Positions 13,579 to 21,045 of a DNA stretch of 21,045 nucleotides are shown one piece after another. The position numbers and the translations under genes are program-made. Within the stretch, counting starts at the first letter, position 1. Each line of letters starts with the position of its first letter. The notes under the pieces were generated by a model that was not told where the DNA came from, ran no database searches, and saw nothing but the letters and a program-made list of their open reading frames with translations. The stretch is from DAOTYE01 sp034434915 (lineage in GTDB: Bacteria; Chloroflexota; Dehalococcoidia; Dehalococcoidales; RBG-16-60-22), in assembly GCA_034434915.1 (NCBI GenBank), contig DAOTYE010000038.1, positions 1-21,045 of the forward strand, read 5' to 3'.

Positions 13579-14417
13579 CCCTGAAAGAAGCTCTGCGCCG
13601 GGCACGTGAGCTTCTCGCCGCCAGCCACGTGGCTGAGAGAACCCTTGAAAGTGAAATCCTGCTCCGGCATGTCATCAAATCTGACCGGGTGCAACTTTAT
13701 CAAGACCTCAACCGGGAGCTGACCCCAGCACAAGAACAATCCTTCTGGCACTTCATTAACCGCTACCTTAAAGGCGAGCCGATTGCCTACATCACCGGAC
13801 ACAAAGAGTTCTACAGCTTGGACTTTTGTGTGGACAGGCGGGTGCTGGTGCCGCGTCCGGAGACAGAAACTCTTGTGGAGAAAGCTATTGAGCTGGCGCG
13901 CAGATACCACATTATTTCCTGCGCCGATGTGGGGACAGGGTGCGGTGCAATAGCCGTGAGCCTTGCCGTCCACCTGCCAGAGGTAACCATTTATGCTACA
14001 GATAGCTCCGCAGACGCGCTGGCGGTCGCCCGCATCAACTGTGAACGGCACGGAGTCGCCGGCAGAATCCGTCTCTTAGCGGGCAACCTTCTTGAGCCAC
14101 TCCCTGAGCCGGTTGACCTTATCACGGCAAACCTGCCTTATGTCAAAACTGCAGAAATCCCGGAAAAAGGTCCCCTCAGCTATGAGCCTAAAGCCGCTCT
14201 TGACGGCGGGGCAGACGGACTGGATGAAATCCGCCGGTTCTGTCCGCAGGTAAAAGACAAACTCCGCCCGCGCGGATATGTGCTTATGGAAATCGGCCTG
14301 GGGCAGAGTGGAGCGGTCACTGACATAGTAAAGCGCACCTTCCCCACGGCAAAGATTGAGATTTTTCCAGACCTCGCCGGTATTGAGCGTGTGGTGTGCT
14401 TCCGCCCTGCCGCATGA
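13575..14417 (+). CDS. prmC: Peptide chain release factor N5-glutamine methyltransferase
   Basis: Methylates the Gln of the GGQ motif in release factors with S-adenosylmethionine. The 280-residue protein has the N-terminal helical substrate domain (with PIAYITGHKEFYSLDF and VLVPRPETETLV), the SAM-binding loop DVGTGCGAIA (118-127), an acidic ATDSS and the catalytic tetrapeptide as NLPY (186-189), a variant of the usual NPPY. The GTG start overlaps the prfA stop by 4 nt (GTGA), the normal prfA-prmC arrangement. No strong terminator follows; the etfB promoter lies 50 nt downstream. Confidence 0.95.
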   Translation: MTLKEALRRARELLAASHVAERTLESEILLRHVIKSDRVQLYQDLNRELTPAQEQSFWHFINRYLKGEPIAYITGHKEFYSLDFCVDRRVLVPRPETETLVEKAIELARRYHIISCADVGTGCGAIAVSLAVHLPEVTIYATDSSADALAVARINCERHGVAGRIRLLAGNLLEPLPEPVDLITANLPYVKTAEIPEKGPLSYEPKAALDGGADGLDEIRRFCPQVKDKLRPRGYVLMEIGLGQSGAVTDIVKRTFPTAKIEIFPDLAGIERVVCFRPAA

Positions 14418-14466
14418 GACCACGCTTTTGGACTTTTCCCAATCAGGAACCAGCGTAGTTTCCTCC

Positions 14467-14495
14467 TTGACAGGTCACATGGCTGATGTTACAGT
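14467..14495 (+). promoter_or_regulatory. etfB: Promoter of etfB-etfA
   Basis: Perfect -35 TTGACA (14467-14472), 17-nt spacer, extended -10 TGT-TACAGT (TACAGT at 14490-14495). The predicted start near 14502 leaves about 9 nt before ATG 14511, a near-leaderless message. Confidence 0.7.
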
Positions 14496-14510
14496 AATCG
14501 GGAAAAACCC

Positions 14511-15311
14511 ATGAACATCATCGTCTGCGTCAAGCAAATCACTGACCCAGAAGTCCCTCCCACCAGCATTAAGATTGACGCTCCCGCCCGCAGAATCATC
14601 CCTGCGGAGGGCATCGCCGCAGTCCTCAGCCCCTTTGACCTGCACGCCGTTGAGGCCGCCCTCCGCATCAAGGAAACCAGCGGCGCTAAAGTCACCATCC
14701 TCAGCATGGGCAGCAATTTGCTCCGCGAGGTAGTCAAAAAACCGCTCGCCATGGGCGCAGATGAGCTTATCCTGCTTGAAGATTCTGCCTTCGCCGATGG
14801 TGACAGCATTTCAAACGCTTATACGCTCGCCACAGCCGTCAGAAAAATCGGCGCGTATGACCTCATTTTGTGCGGTCGGCAGGCGGCAGACTGGGACTTT
14901 GGGCAGACGGGCATCGGCATGGCAGAAATGCTGGGAATACCCTGCATCACCATCGCCAGAAAGGTAGCGGTGGTTGATGGCAAAGCAGTGGTTGAGCGCG
15001 TGGTAGCGGACGGCTACGAGGTGATTGAAACGCCACTCCCCGCCCTCATCACCGTGAGCAATGAGCTCGGCGAGCCGCGCTACCCCACCATCAAAGGCAT
15101 TCTGGCATCCAAGAAGATTGAACCGGTGGTCTGGAAGCCGGCGGAAATAAGCATTGACCCGGCAAAAACAGGGGCGATGGGAAGAAAGCTACTGCTGGTC
15201 AACCTTTTCCAGCCCGTCCGCGAAAGCAGATGTGAAATCATCGGCGGGGAGACGCCGGAGGAGGCGGGAGCAAACCTCGCCGTCAAGCTGAGAGAGGCTA
15301 AACTACTGTAA
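14511..15311 (+). CDS. etfB: Electron transfer flavoprotein beta subunit
   Basis: Small subunit of the ETF heterodimer that carries electrons between flavin dehydrogenases and an acceptor. The 266-residue protein has the N-terminal NIIVCVKQITDPE, LSPFDLHAVEAAL, and GADELILLED, then the nucleotide-binding segment GRQAADWDFGQTG (122-134) in place of the more common Asp-Gly-Asp-Thr-x-Gln-Val-Gly, and LPALITVSNELGEPRYPTIKGIL. That deviation makes the type of second cofactor (AMP or FAD) uncertain. GGGAAA is near the start, but the leader is very short. etfA follows after 13 nt. No acyl-CoA dehydrogenase, FixCX or lactate dehydrogenase is adjacent, so the partner is unknown. Confidence 0.93.
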   Translation: MNIIVCVKQITDPEVPPTSIKIDAPARRIIPAEGIAAVLSPFDLHAVEAALRIKETSGAKVTILSMGSNLLREVVKKPLAMGADELILLEDSAFADGDSISNAYTLATAVRKIGAYDLILCGRQAADWDFGQTGIGMAEMLGIPCITIARKVAVVDGKAVVERVVADGYEVIETPLPALITVSNELGEPRYPTIKGILASKKIEPVVWKPAEISIDPAKTGAMGRKLLLVNLFQPVRESRCEIIGGETPEEAGANLAVKLREAKLL

Positions 15312-15324
15312 GCAGGGCTGAAGC

Positions 15325-16323
15325 ATGGCAGATGAAAACGGCGTGATGGTCCTCACGGAAGCGGCAAACGGGAAGCTCACCGAGCTTGCCACCGAACTGC
15401 TTGCCTGCGGCAGGAAGCTGGCGGACGACCTGTCTGTAAAACTGAGCGCCTTCACCGCCGGAAGTGGCATAAAAGAAATCGCCTCAGAAGCCATTGCCTT
15501 TGGTGCTGACACGGCATACTTCGCTGACAATGCACTGCTGAAAAACTACCATCCTGAAGCATATCTTGCCATCACTGAAAAGCTCATCAAAGAACTGAAG
15601 CCACAGGTTGTCATTATGGGGCAGACGGACATCGGGCGTGACCTGGCGCCGAGGCTTGCTTTCAGATTGCAGACGGTGGCGGTCCTTGACTGCATTGACC
15701 TTTCCCTTAACCCCGGTTCTAAAAAAATCCTGCTGACCAAGCCGGTCTATGGCGGCAATGTCCATGCCGTTTTTACCAGCGACCTTTCCCCACAGATAGC
15801 CACGGTAAGAGCCAAGACAGTGAAACCTCTGCCGCGCGATAGCTCCCGAAAGGGGGAGATAGTCAATTTTGACGCGGCGATTAACCAGTCAACATTTAGG
15901 CTCAAGCTGGTGGAAAAGAAGACGCAGGCAATGGAAGGCATCAGGCTGGAGGAGGCAAAGGTGGTGGTGAGCGGTGGCAGAGGCATGGGCGGTGCGGAAG
16001 GCTTCAGACAACTGGAAGAGCTGGCGGCACTGCTCAAGGGAGCCGTGGCAGCAAGCCGACCTCCCGCCGATAGCGGCTGGGTGCCCAACGTGCGCCTGGT
16101 GGGGCTTACCGGCAAGGTGATTGCGCCGGAGATGTATATTGCCGTGGGCATCTCAGGCTCAAGCCAGCACATGGCAGGCTGTTCAGCAAGCAGGAACATC
16201 ATCGCCATCAATAAGGATGCTGAAGCAAACATCTTCCGGTACGCCCGCTACGGCGTGGTGGGTGACTGGCGGAAAGTACTGCCGGCATTCATCAGCAAGG
16301 TTAAAGAGCTACTTTCATCATAG
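15325..16323 (+). CDS. etfA: Electron transfer flavoprotein alpha subunit
   Basis: FAD-binding subunit of ETF, 332 residues. The N-terminal half is the ETF-fold domain; the C-terminal FAD domain (about 205-325) is clear: VVSGGRGMGG (214-223), AASRPPADSGWVPN, LVGLTGKVIAPEMYIAVGIS, SGSSQHMAGC and AINKDAEANIF. There is no N-terminal ferredoxin domain, unlike ETF-alpha proteins of some bifurcating complexes. The start ATG 15325 is 13 nt after the etfB stop, with AGGG upstream. Order etfB-etfA and the shared promoter show one operon. No terminator is obvious in the gap to cca. Confidence 0.94.
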   Translation: MADENGVMVLTEAANGKLTELATELLACGRKLADDLSVKLSAFTAGSGIKEIASEAIAFGADTAYFADNALLKNYHPEAYLAITEKLIKELKPQVVIMGQTDIGRDLAPRLAFRLQTVAVLDCIDLSLNPGSKKILLTKPVYGGNVHAVFTSDLSPQIATVRAKTVKPLPRDSSRKGEIVNFDAAINQSTFRLKLVEKKTQAMEGIRLEEAKVVVSGGRGMGGAEGFRQLEELAALLKGAVAASRPPADSGWVPNVRLVGLTGKVIAPEMYIAVGISGSSQHMAGCSASRNIIAINKDAEANIFRYARYGVVGDWRKVLPAFISKVKELLSS

Positions 16324-16373
16324 TTCATGCCCCTTTTCAAAAACCTGACTTGTGACATCCCCGTCCCTGAAAC

Positions 16374-16403
16374 TTGATAATAACGCCTGCTTGGTAGTAT
16401 AGT
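16374..16403 (+). promoter_or_regulatory. cca: Promoter of cca, predicting a leaderless mRNA
   Basis: -35 TTGATA (16374-16379, five of six), 18-nt spacer, -10 TATAGT (16398-16403, five of six). The usual 6-8 nt to the start point puts +1 at 16409-16411, on the ATG of cca itself; no ribosome binding site precedes that ATG. Confidence 0.65.
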
Positions 16404-16410
16404 TTATCAG

Positions 16411-17958
16411 ATGTCTCTGCTCACGGTGTCTGAATTGAAAAAGGCAGTTGAACCCGGCGCTTATTTTTTATTGGGCAGTGTCAGCCGTTTCCTTGCGGCA
16501 AGGAACGTGAAAGCCTACCTCATCGGCGGCATGGTGCGTGACCTTCTGCTGGAGCGGCACACGGCGGACATAGACATCGCCGCTGACGCCGATGCGCTGG
16601 AAATTGCCACGCAGTTTGCAGAGGCAATCGGTGGGACTTATGTCCTTCTTGACGCGGTGAACCGCATCGGCAGGGTGGTCCCTCCTGAAACTGCCGAAAC
16701 AAAGGGTGGCGGGGAAATTGATTTCTCCGCGCTCAGAGGCACCATTGGGGAAGACCTCTCCCGGCGGGATTTCACCATAGACGCCATGGCAATTGACCTC
16801 GCCGAAATTACCTTTGTCAAAGGCAAAAGCATCATCTCTTTCCCTGAGATTATTGACCCGTTCAGCGGACAGAGAGACATACGGAACAGATTGCTACGGC
16901 AGGTCAGCGAATCGTCTTTTCCAGATGACCCGGCGCGCCTTATCAGGGCGGTGCGGCTCGCCGCCGAGCTTGGCTTCACCATTGACGGTGAAACTGAAAA
17001 CGCCATCCGGCGCCATGCTTGCCTCGTTTCAGGGGTCGCCGGCGAGCGGGTGCGGGAAGAGCTTCTCAAGATGCTCGCCCTCCCCGGCGCGGGAAAATCA
17101 GTGGGTTACCTGAATGAACTTGGACTGCTCACGGCATTAATTCCCGGGCTGGCACAGGGCAGAGGCGTTGACCAGCCTAAAATCCACGTCTGGGACGTTC
17201 TGGAGCATTCCTTGCAAACCGTCCGCGCCGTTGACTTCATCCTCAGGCAGAATGCCTGGGACTACGCTGATGAAAAGGTGCTCGCCTCTGTGCCGTGGTC
17301 GCCAAAGCTGGAACAACATTTCAAACAGGAGGTGAGCCACGGCAGCACCCGCAGTGCCCTGCTCAAGCTTGCCGCCCTTCTGCATGACATCGCCAAGCCG
17401 CAGACGAAAGCTATTGACGCTACCGGCAGAGCCCGCTTCCTGGGACATGCCGGAGAAGGCGCAGAGATAGTGACAGACATCATGCAGAGGCTAAGGTTCA
17501 GCGCCAGGGAAATAAAGCTGGTGGAGCTTCTGGTGCGCCATCATCTCCGCCCCACCCAGATGAGCGCTGAGGGACTGCCCACCCACCGTGCCATCTACCG
17601 CTATTTCCGCGATACTGAAGATGCCGGCATTGACATCCTCTTCCTGAGTTTAGCCGACCACCTGGCGACGAGGGGGAAAACGCTGGACAGAGCTGAATGG
17701 CAAAAGCACACCCGTATGGTCGCCTATCTCATTGAACAGAGGTTTGCGGAAGAAAGTGTGGTCGTCCCGCCGAAACTGATTGACGGCAATGACCTCATTA
17801 AACTCTTCGGGCTGAGCCCCGGACCGCGTATTGGCGCTATCCTTGAATCAGTGCGGGAGGCACAGGCAGGCGGAGAAATCAAGACCAGAGAAGAAGCGCT
17901 CGCCCGCGCTAAAGCCATGATAACATCACCTACTTCAGAGAATAACCAGGACAGGTAA
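16411..17958 (+). CDS. cca: CCA-adding tRNA nucleotidyltransferase / poly(A) polymerase family with HD domain
   Basis: Class II nucleotidyltransferase that builds or repairs the CCA end of tRNAs (some relatives add only A, C or poly(A), not separable by eye). 515 residues: the head domain with YLIGGMVRDLLL (GG at 39-40) and catalytic Asp53 and Asp55 (TADIDIAAD), RRDFTIDAMAIDL (119-130), DPARLIRAVRLAAELGF (173-189), then a C-terminal HD domain with His266, HD at 325-326 (ALLHDIAKP) and HH at 377-378, which suggests an added phosphohydrolase activity. ATG 16411 has no ribosome site and lies about 7 nt after the -10 box. secD follows after 5 nt, so the three genes cca-secD-secF likely form one operon. 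Confidence 0.92.
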   Translation: MSLLTVSELKKAVEPGAYFLLGSVSRFLAARNVKAYLIGGMVRDLLLERHTADIDIAADADALEIATQFAEAIGGTYVLLDAVNRIGRVVPPETAETKGGGEIDFSALRGTIGEDLSRRDFTIDAMAIDLAEITFVKGKSIISFPEIIDPFSGQRDIRNRLLRQVSESSFPDDPARLIRAVRLAAELGFTIDGETENAIRRHACLVSGVAGERVREELLKMLALPGAGKSVGYLNELGLLTALIPGLAQGRGVDQPKIHVWDVLEHSLQTVRAVDFILRQNAWDYADEKVLASVPWSPKLEQHFKQEVSHGSTRSALLKLAALLHDIAKPQTKAIDATGRARFLGHAGEGAEIVTDIMQRLRFSAREIKLVELLVRHHLRPTQMSAEGLPTHRAIYRYFRDTEDAGIDILFLSLADHLATRGKTLDRAEWQKHTRMVAYLIEQRFAEESVVVPPKLIDGNDLIKLFGLSPGPRIGAILESVREAQAGGEIKTREEALARAKAMITSPTSENNQDR

Positions 17959-17963
17959 AGAAA

Positions 17964-19280
17964 ATGACGAAAAGAAATACTATATTCGCAGCAATCATCG
18001 TAGCCATTTTTGTCTTTTCCCTAGTAGCCCTCTTTCAGCCGTTCTTCGGGCGGGAAACGATGCGGCTCGGGCTTGACCTCAAAGGCGGCATCCACATGGT
18101 CTATCAGGCTGACCTCTCCAGAATAGAAAAGGGCTCAGAGGGAGAAGCAATGGCAGGCGCCATAGCCGTGATTGAGAAGCGCATCAATATCCTGGGCGTC
18201 ACCGAGCCGGTTATCCAGAAACAGGGGGAAGACCGCATCCTCGTGGAGCTTCCCGGCATCAGTGAAGCAGACAAGGCTAAGCGACTTATCGGCCAGACCG
18301 CCCTCCTTGAGTTCAGAGAAAGGGTGACGGACGCCCAGGGAAAAGAAAGCTGGGTTCCCGCTACAGGCACCATCAACGGCGAAAAGAAAGAGCTGACCAG
18401 CGCTTATTTCAAAGAGAATACCTATGTCACCACTGACAGCTTCGGCAGGGTGCTCCTCATCTTTGAGTGGAATGAAGAAGGGAGCAAGCTTTCCGCAGAA
18501 ATCACGGGCAGGCTCATCGGTAAGCCTCTGGGAATTTACCTCAGCGGCGAGCCTCTCCTGGGTGATGACGGCAAGCCTATCGCCCCCATTGTCCAATCCA
18601 AAATCTCCACCAGCGGACAGATTGAGGGGCTAAGCCTTGGAGAGGCGCAGGAGCTTTCCAGACTGCTAAACGCCGGGCGCATCCCCGTCCCGCTCAAGCC
18701 CATCTATGAACAGACCGTTTCGCCCATACTCGGCGCCGGATTTATAGAGAAAAGCATTGCCGCCGGCATCATCGGCGTCCTGCTGGTGATGCTGTTCATG
18801 ATAGCCTATTACCGCCTCCCCGGCTTCCTGGCGAGCGTAGCGCTCCTATTCTACGGCACGCTGGTCCTCGCCATCTTCAAGCTCATCCCGGTAACGCTCA
18901 CCCTCGCCGGACTGGGCGGCTTCGTTCTATCACTGGGCATGGCGGTGGATGCCAATATCCTCATCTTTGAGCGTTTGAAGGAAGAACTGCGCACGGGGCG
19001 GACGCTGGGCGCGGCAATTGAAGCCGGCTTCACCCGCGCCTGGAGAGCCATCTGGGACAGCAATATCACCACCCTTATTGCCTGCGCCATCCTCTACTGG
19101 CTCGGCAGCAGTATCGCCGGCAGTGCGCCGGTGATGGGCTTTGCCGTCACTCTCGCCATCGGCGTCACGGTGAGCATGTTCACCGCCATTGTGGTCACCA
19201 GAACTCTCATGCGCTTCTTCATCGGCACGGCTTTTGCTGAAAAACCATCGCTATTCAGCACTTTTGTGAGGGAAAAATAA
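17964..19280 (+). CDS. secD: Protein translocase subunit SecD
   Basis: Membrane partner of SecYEG that uses the proton gradient to help pull proteins across the membrane. 438 residues, shorter than the E. coli protein: first membrane span about 7-27, signature LGLDLKGGIHMVYQ (35-48), an extracytoplasmic P1-type domain, and then five membrane spans with the hallmark GMAVDANILIFERLKEEL, whose Asp is the proton-relay residue of characterised SecD. GGACAGG lies upstream of the ATG, 5 nt after cca. Its stop shares one base with the secF start (TAATG). Confidence 0.96.
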   Translation: MTKRNTIFAAIIVAIFVFSLVALFQPFFGRETMRLGLDLKGGIHMVYQADLSRIEKGSEGEAMAGAIAVIEKRINILGVTEPVIQKQGEDRILVELPGISEADKAKRLIGQTALLEFRERVTDAQGKESWVPATGTINGEKKELTSAYFKENTYVTTDSFGRVLLIFEWNEEGSKLSAEITGRLIGKPLGIYLSGEPLLGDDGKPIAPIVQSKISTSGQIEGLSLGEAQELSRLLNAGRIPVPLKPIYEQTVSPILGAGFIEKSIAAGIIGVLLVMLFMIAYYRLPGFLASVALLFYGTLVLAIFKLIPVTLTLAGLGGFVLSLGMAVDANILIFERLKEELRTGRTLGAAIEAGFTRAWRAIWDSNITTLIACAILYWLGSSIAGSAPVMGFAVTLAIGVTVSMFTAIVVTRTLMRFFIGTAFAEKPSLFSTFVREK

Positions 19281-20203
19281 TGTTTGATATCGTCGGTAAA
19301 CGGTTTTCATTTTTCCTCATCTCGGCAATTCTGCTACTCATCAGCTTTATTGCCCTGGGGACACTTGGGCTGAAGCTGGGGGTGGAGTTCACCAGCGGCT
19401 CTATGCTCACTGTGGACTTTGAGCAGACGGTGACGCAGGACGAGCTTAACCAGGAGCTGGCGAACCTTGGCTATTCCAACTCCATTGTGCAAAGGACCGG
19501 CGCCGGGGACTACCTCATCCGCACCAAAGAACTGACCACTGAGGATAAAGACAAACTTGAGGCCGGGCTCAGTGCCCGTTTTGGCAAGCTGACTGAGACC
19601 CAGTTTGATTCAGTATCGCCGCTCATCGCCACAGAGACCGCCAGAAATGCCGCTATTGCTGTCCTGGTGGCGTCAGTGGGCATCCTGCTCTATCTGACCT
19701 GGGCGTTCCGGCGCATGCCCCACCCCGTCCGCTATGGCACCTGTGCCGTTATCGCCCTGCTTCATGACGCTATCATTGCGCTGGGCATTTTCGCCATACT
19801 GGGCGCCTTCCTCAACTGGGAAGTGAACCTGATGTTCATCACCGGTATTCTGACCGTCATCGGCTACAGCGTGAACAACATCGTAGTCATCTTTGACCGC
19901 ATCCGTGAAAACACGCAGATGGGCGTGAGCGGTGACTTCGCCGTGGTGGTGAACAACAGCCTCGTGGAGACGCTCAGCCGTTCGCTCAATACCAGCTTTA
20001 CCACCCTCATCACGGTCCTTGCCATCATGTTCTTCGTGGGTGCCACGATTCAGAACTTCGTGGTGGTGTTGATGATTGGCATCATCGTCGGCACATTTGA
20101 CTCTATCTGCGTGGCCCCCATGCTTCTCGTCGTCTGGGACAAAAAGGAATGGCGGCGTTTCATCCCGTGGTTATCCCTTCCCGCGAGTAAAGCCACAAAG
20201 TAG
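19280..20203 (+). CDS. secF: Protein translocase subunit SecF
   Basis: Second half of the SecDF translocation motor, 307 residues: a first span (about 11-30), GVEFTSGSMLTVDF, a periplasmic-side domain, and five further spans. The signature IGYSVNNIVVIFDRIREN has Asn200 where E. coli and Thermus SecF have the conserved Asp of the Asn-Asp pair used in proton coupling; the conserved Arg (Arg234, LSRS) is kept. The start overlaps the secD stop by one base, so translation is coupled. A CDF transporter gene starts 10 nt after its stop. Confidence 0.95.
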   Translation: MFDIVGKRFSFFLISAILLLISFIALGTLGLKLGVEFTSGSMLTVDFEQTVTQDELNQELANLGYSNSIVQRTGAGDYLIRTKELTTEDKDKLEAGLSARFGKLTETQFDSVSPLIATETARNAAIAVLVASVGILLYLTWAFRRMPHPVRYGTCAVIALLHDAIIALGIFAILGAFLNWEVNLMFITGILTVIGYSVNNIVVIFDRIRENTQMGVSGDFAVVVNNSLVETLSRSLNTSFTTLITVLAIMFFVGATIQNFVVVLMIGIIVGTFDSICVAPMLLVVWDKKEWRRFIPWLSLPASKATK

Positions 20204-20213
20204 GTGATGGGTT

Positions 20214-21045
20214 GTGCTATCCTCAAGAAGCGGCGCGGCTAAGCTCGCCTTCGCCGTGGTCCTCAGTCTGGTAACGCTTAAAATAGCCGTAGGGGTCATT
20301 ACCGGGAGCATCAGCGTCCTGGCGCAGGCGGCAGACAGCGGGCTTGATGTCCTCGCCGTGATGCTCACCTTTTTTGCCGTAACCGCCGCCAGCCGTCCGG
20401 CGGACAGAGAGCACCCTTTCGGTCACGGAAAGCTGGAAAATGTCGCCGCGCTCATTCAGGCAGGGCTCATTTTCACTGCCGCCGTCCTCATCATTTACGC
20501 CTCCGTTCAGCGCATCATCACCGGAGCCCGATTGGAGCTGGCAGAGGCAGGCATCGGCGTCATGCTTGTCTCCATCGTCAGCAGTATTGCGCTTTCCCGC
20601 TATTTGCTCAGAGTATCGCGCACGAGCGATTCCATCGCCCTGGAAGCCAACGCTCACAATATCGCCGCAGACGTCTACTCCACCAGCGCCGTGCTCGTGG
20701 GACTCCTCATTGTCCGTTTCACCGGACTTGCGGTCATTGACCCCGTTCTTGCTATCATCGTATCTTTTGTCATTTTGCGGTCGGGGTATACGGTTGTGAA
20801 GAAGTCTTTTGGCGGACTCATTGATGTAAAGCTACCTGAGGAAGAGGAGAAAATCATCAGAGCCGCCATTATGGAGCATGTCGGCGAGCTGGTTGATTTC
20901 CACGCCCTGCGCACGCGCAAAGCGGGTAGCCAGCGCTATATTGACCTCCATCTGGTGATGCCCAGAGATATCAGCCTGGACAAAGCCCACCAGATGACTG
21001 ACCACCTTGAGCAGGACATCAAAAGCAAGCTGGCTTCAACGAGCG
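20214..21045 (+). CDS. Cation diffusion facilitator (CDF) metal exporter, partial at the right edge
   Basis: Proton-coupled exporter of divalent metals. The frame is open from GTG 20214 (AGGTGA 6 nt upstream) to the window edge, 277 codons. Membrane-domain features: Asp41 and Asp45 (ADSGLD) in the second span, the loop HPFGHGKLEN (67-76), and in the fifth span EANAHNIAADV, with Asn149 and Asp153 at the metal site where zinc/iron exporters usually have His-x3-Asp. The cytoplasmic C-terminal domain begins near GGLIDVKLPEEEEK (about 200-213). The Asp/Asn site hints at manganese or a relaxed specificity, an inference only. It is 10 nt after secF, so it may be cotranscribed. The C-terminus is missing from the window. 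Confidence 0.9.
   Translation, partial: MLSSRSGAAKLAFAVVLSLVTLKIAVGVITGSISVLAQAADSGLDVLAVMLTFFAVTAASRPADREHPFGHGKLENVAALIQAGLIFTAAVLIIYASVQRIITGARLELAEAGIGVMLVSIVSSIALSRYLLRVSRTSDSIALEANAHNIAADVYSTSAVLVGLLIVRFTGLAVIDPVLAIIVSFVILRSGYTVVKKSFGGLIDVKLPEEEEKIIRAAIMEHVGELVDFHALRTRKAGSQRYIDLHLVMPRDISLDKAHQMTDHLEQDIKSKLASTS

Noticed and set aside
15747..16232. 161-codon minus-strand frame opposite etfA
   Set aside because: Ser/Ala/Pro/Leu-rich antisense shadow of the conserved FAD domain.
20440..20799. 119-codon plus-strand frame near the right edge
   Set aside because: Out of phase with the CDF transporter frame that runs open from 20214 to the edge and carries clear family motifs.

Overview
The window looks like chromosomal DNA of an anaerobic bacterium, most likely a Chloroflexota of the Dehalococcoidia type. 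This assignment is inferred from gene content: a MetF/MetV methylene-tetrahydrofolate reductase pair, a HoxEFU/NuoEFG-type diaphorase, orphan EtfBA, a single-chain glycyl-tRNA synthetase, TRAP solute-binding lipoproteins and a short SecD. There is no rRNA marker to prove it. Base composition is moderately GC-rich and even, and no insertion sequence, prophage, CRISPR array or tRNA is visible.

The left third (1-6781) is transcribed leftwards. It holds two tandem TRAP-type (DctP) solute-binding lipoproteins with long Ala-Pro linkers, the first cut by the window edge. Next comes the tRNA-queuosine gene queA, and then a tight five-gene operon read in the order NuoG/HoxU-like, NuoE-like, NuoF-like, metV, metF. 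A consensus-like promoter (6818-6846) precedes the operon and a rho-independent terminator (2781-2809) follows it. This operon is the most interesting part of the window. It pairs a complete NADH-oxidising flavin/iron-sulfur module with the Wood-Ljungdahl methylene-THF reductase and its iron-sulfur partner, and contains no hydrogenase, formate dehydrogenase or complex I membrane genes. It most likely encodes a five-subunit NADH-dependent, possibly electron-bifurcating, methylene-THF reductase.

The 6782-7019 gap separates the divergent halves. It carries the operon promoter, one copy of a roughly 40-nt palindromic repeat (a second copy lies at 11075-11114), and a weak promoter close to surE.

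The right two thirds (7020-21045) is transcribed rightwards and is mostly housekeeping: surE, acpS, a membrane-anchored molybdopterin oxidoreductase, a DUF1648-like membrane protein, glycyl-tRNA synthetase, SbcD nuclease, prfA-prmC (release factor 1 and its methylase), etfB-etfA, cca, secD-secF, and a CDF metal exporter cut by the right edge.

Several operon-head genes (cca, etfB, prfA, queA and perhaps surE) have their -10 box only about 7-20 nt before the start codon. cca, queA and surE also lack a ribosome binding site, which suggests leaderless or near-leaderless mRNAs, whereas most genes inside operons have Shine-Dalgarno sites or overlapping stop/start codons.
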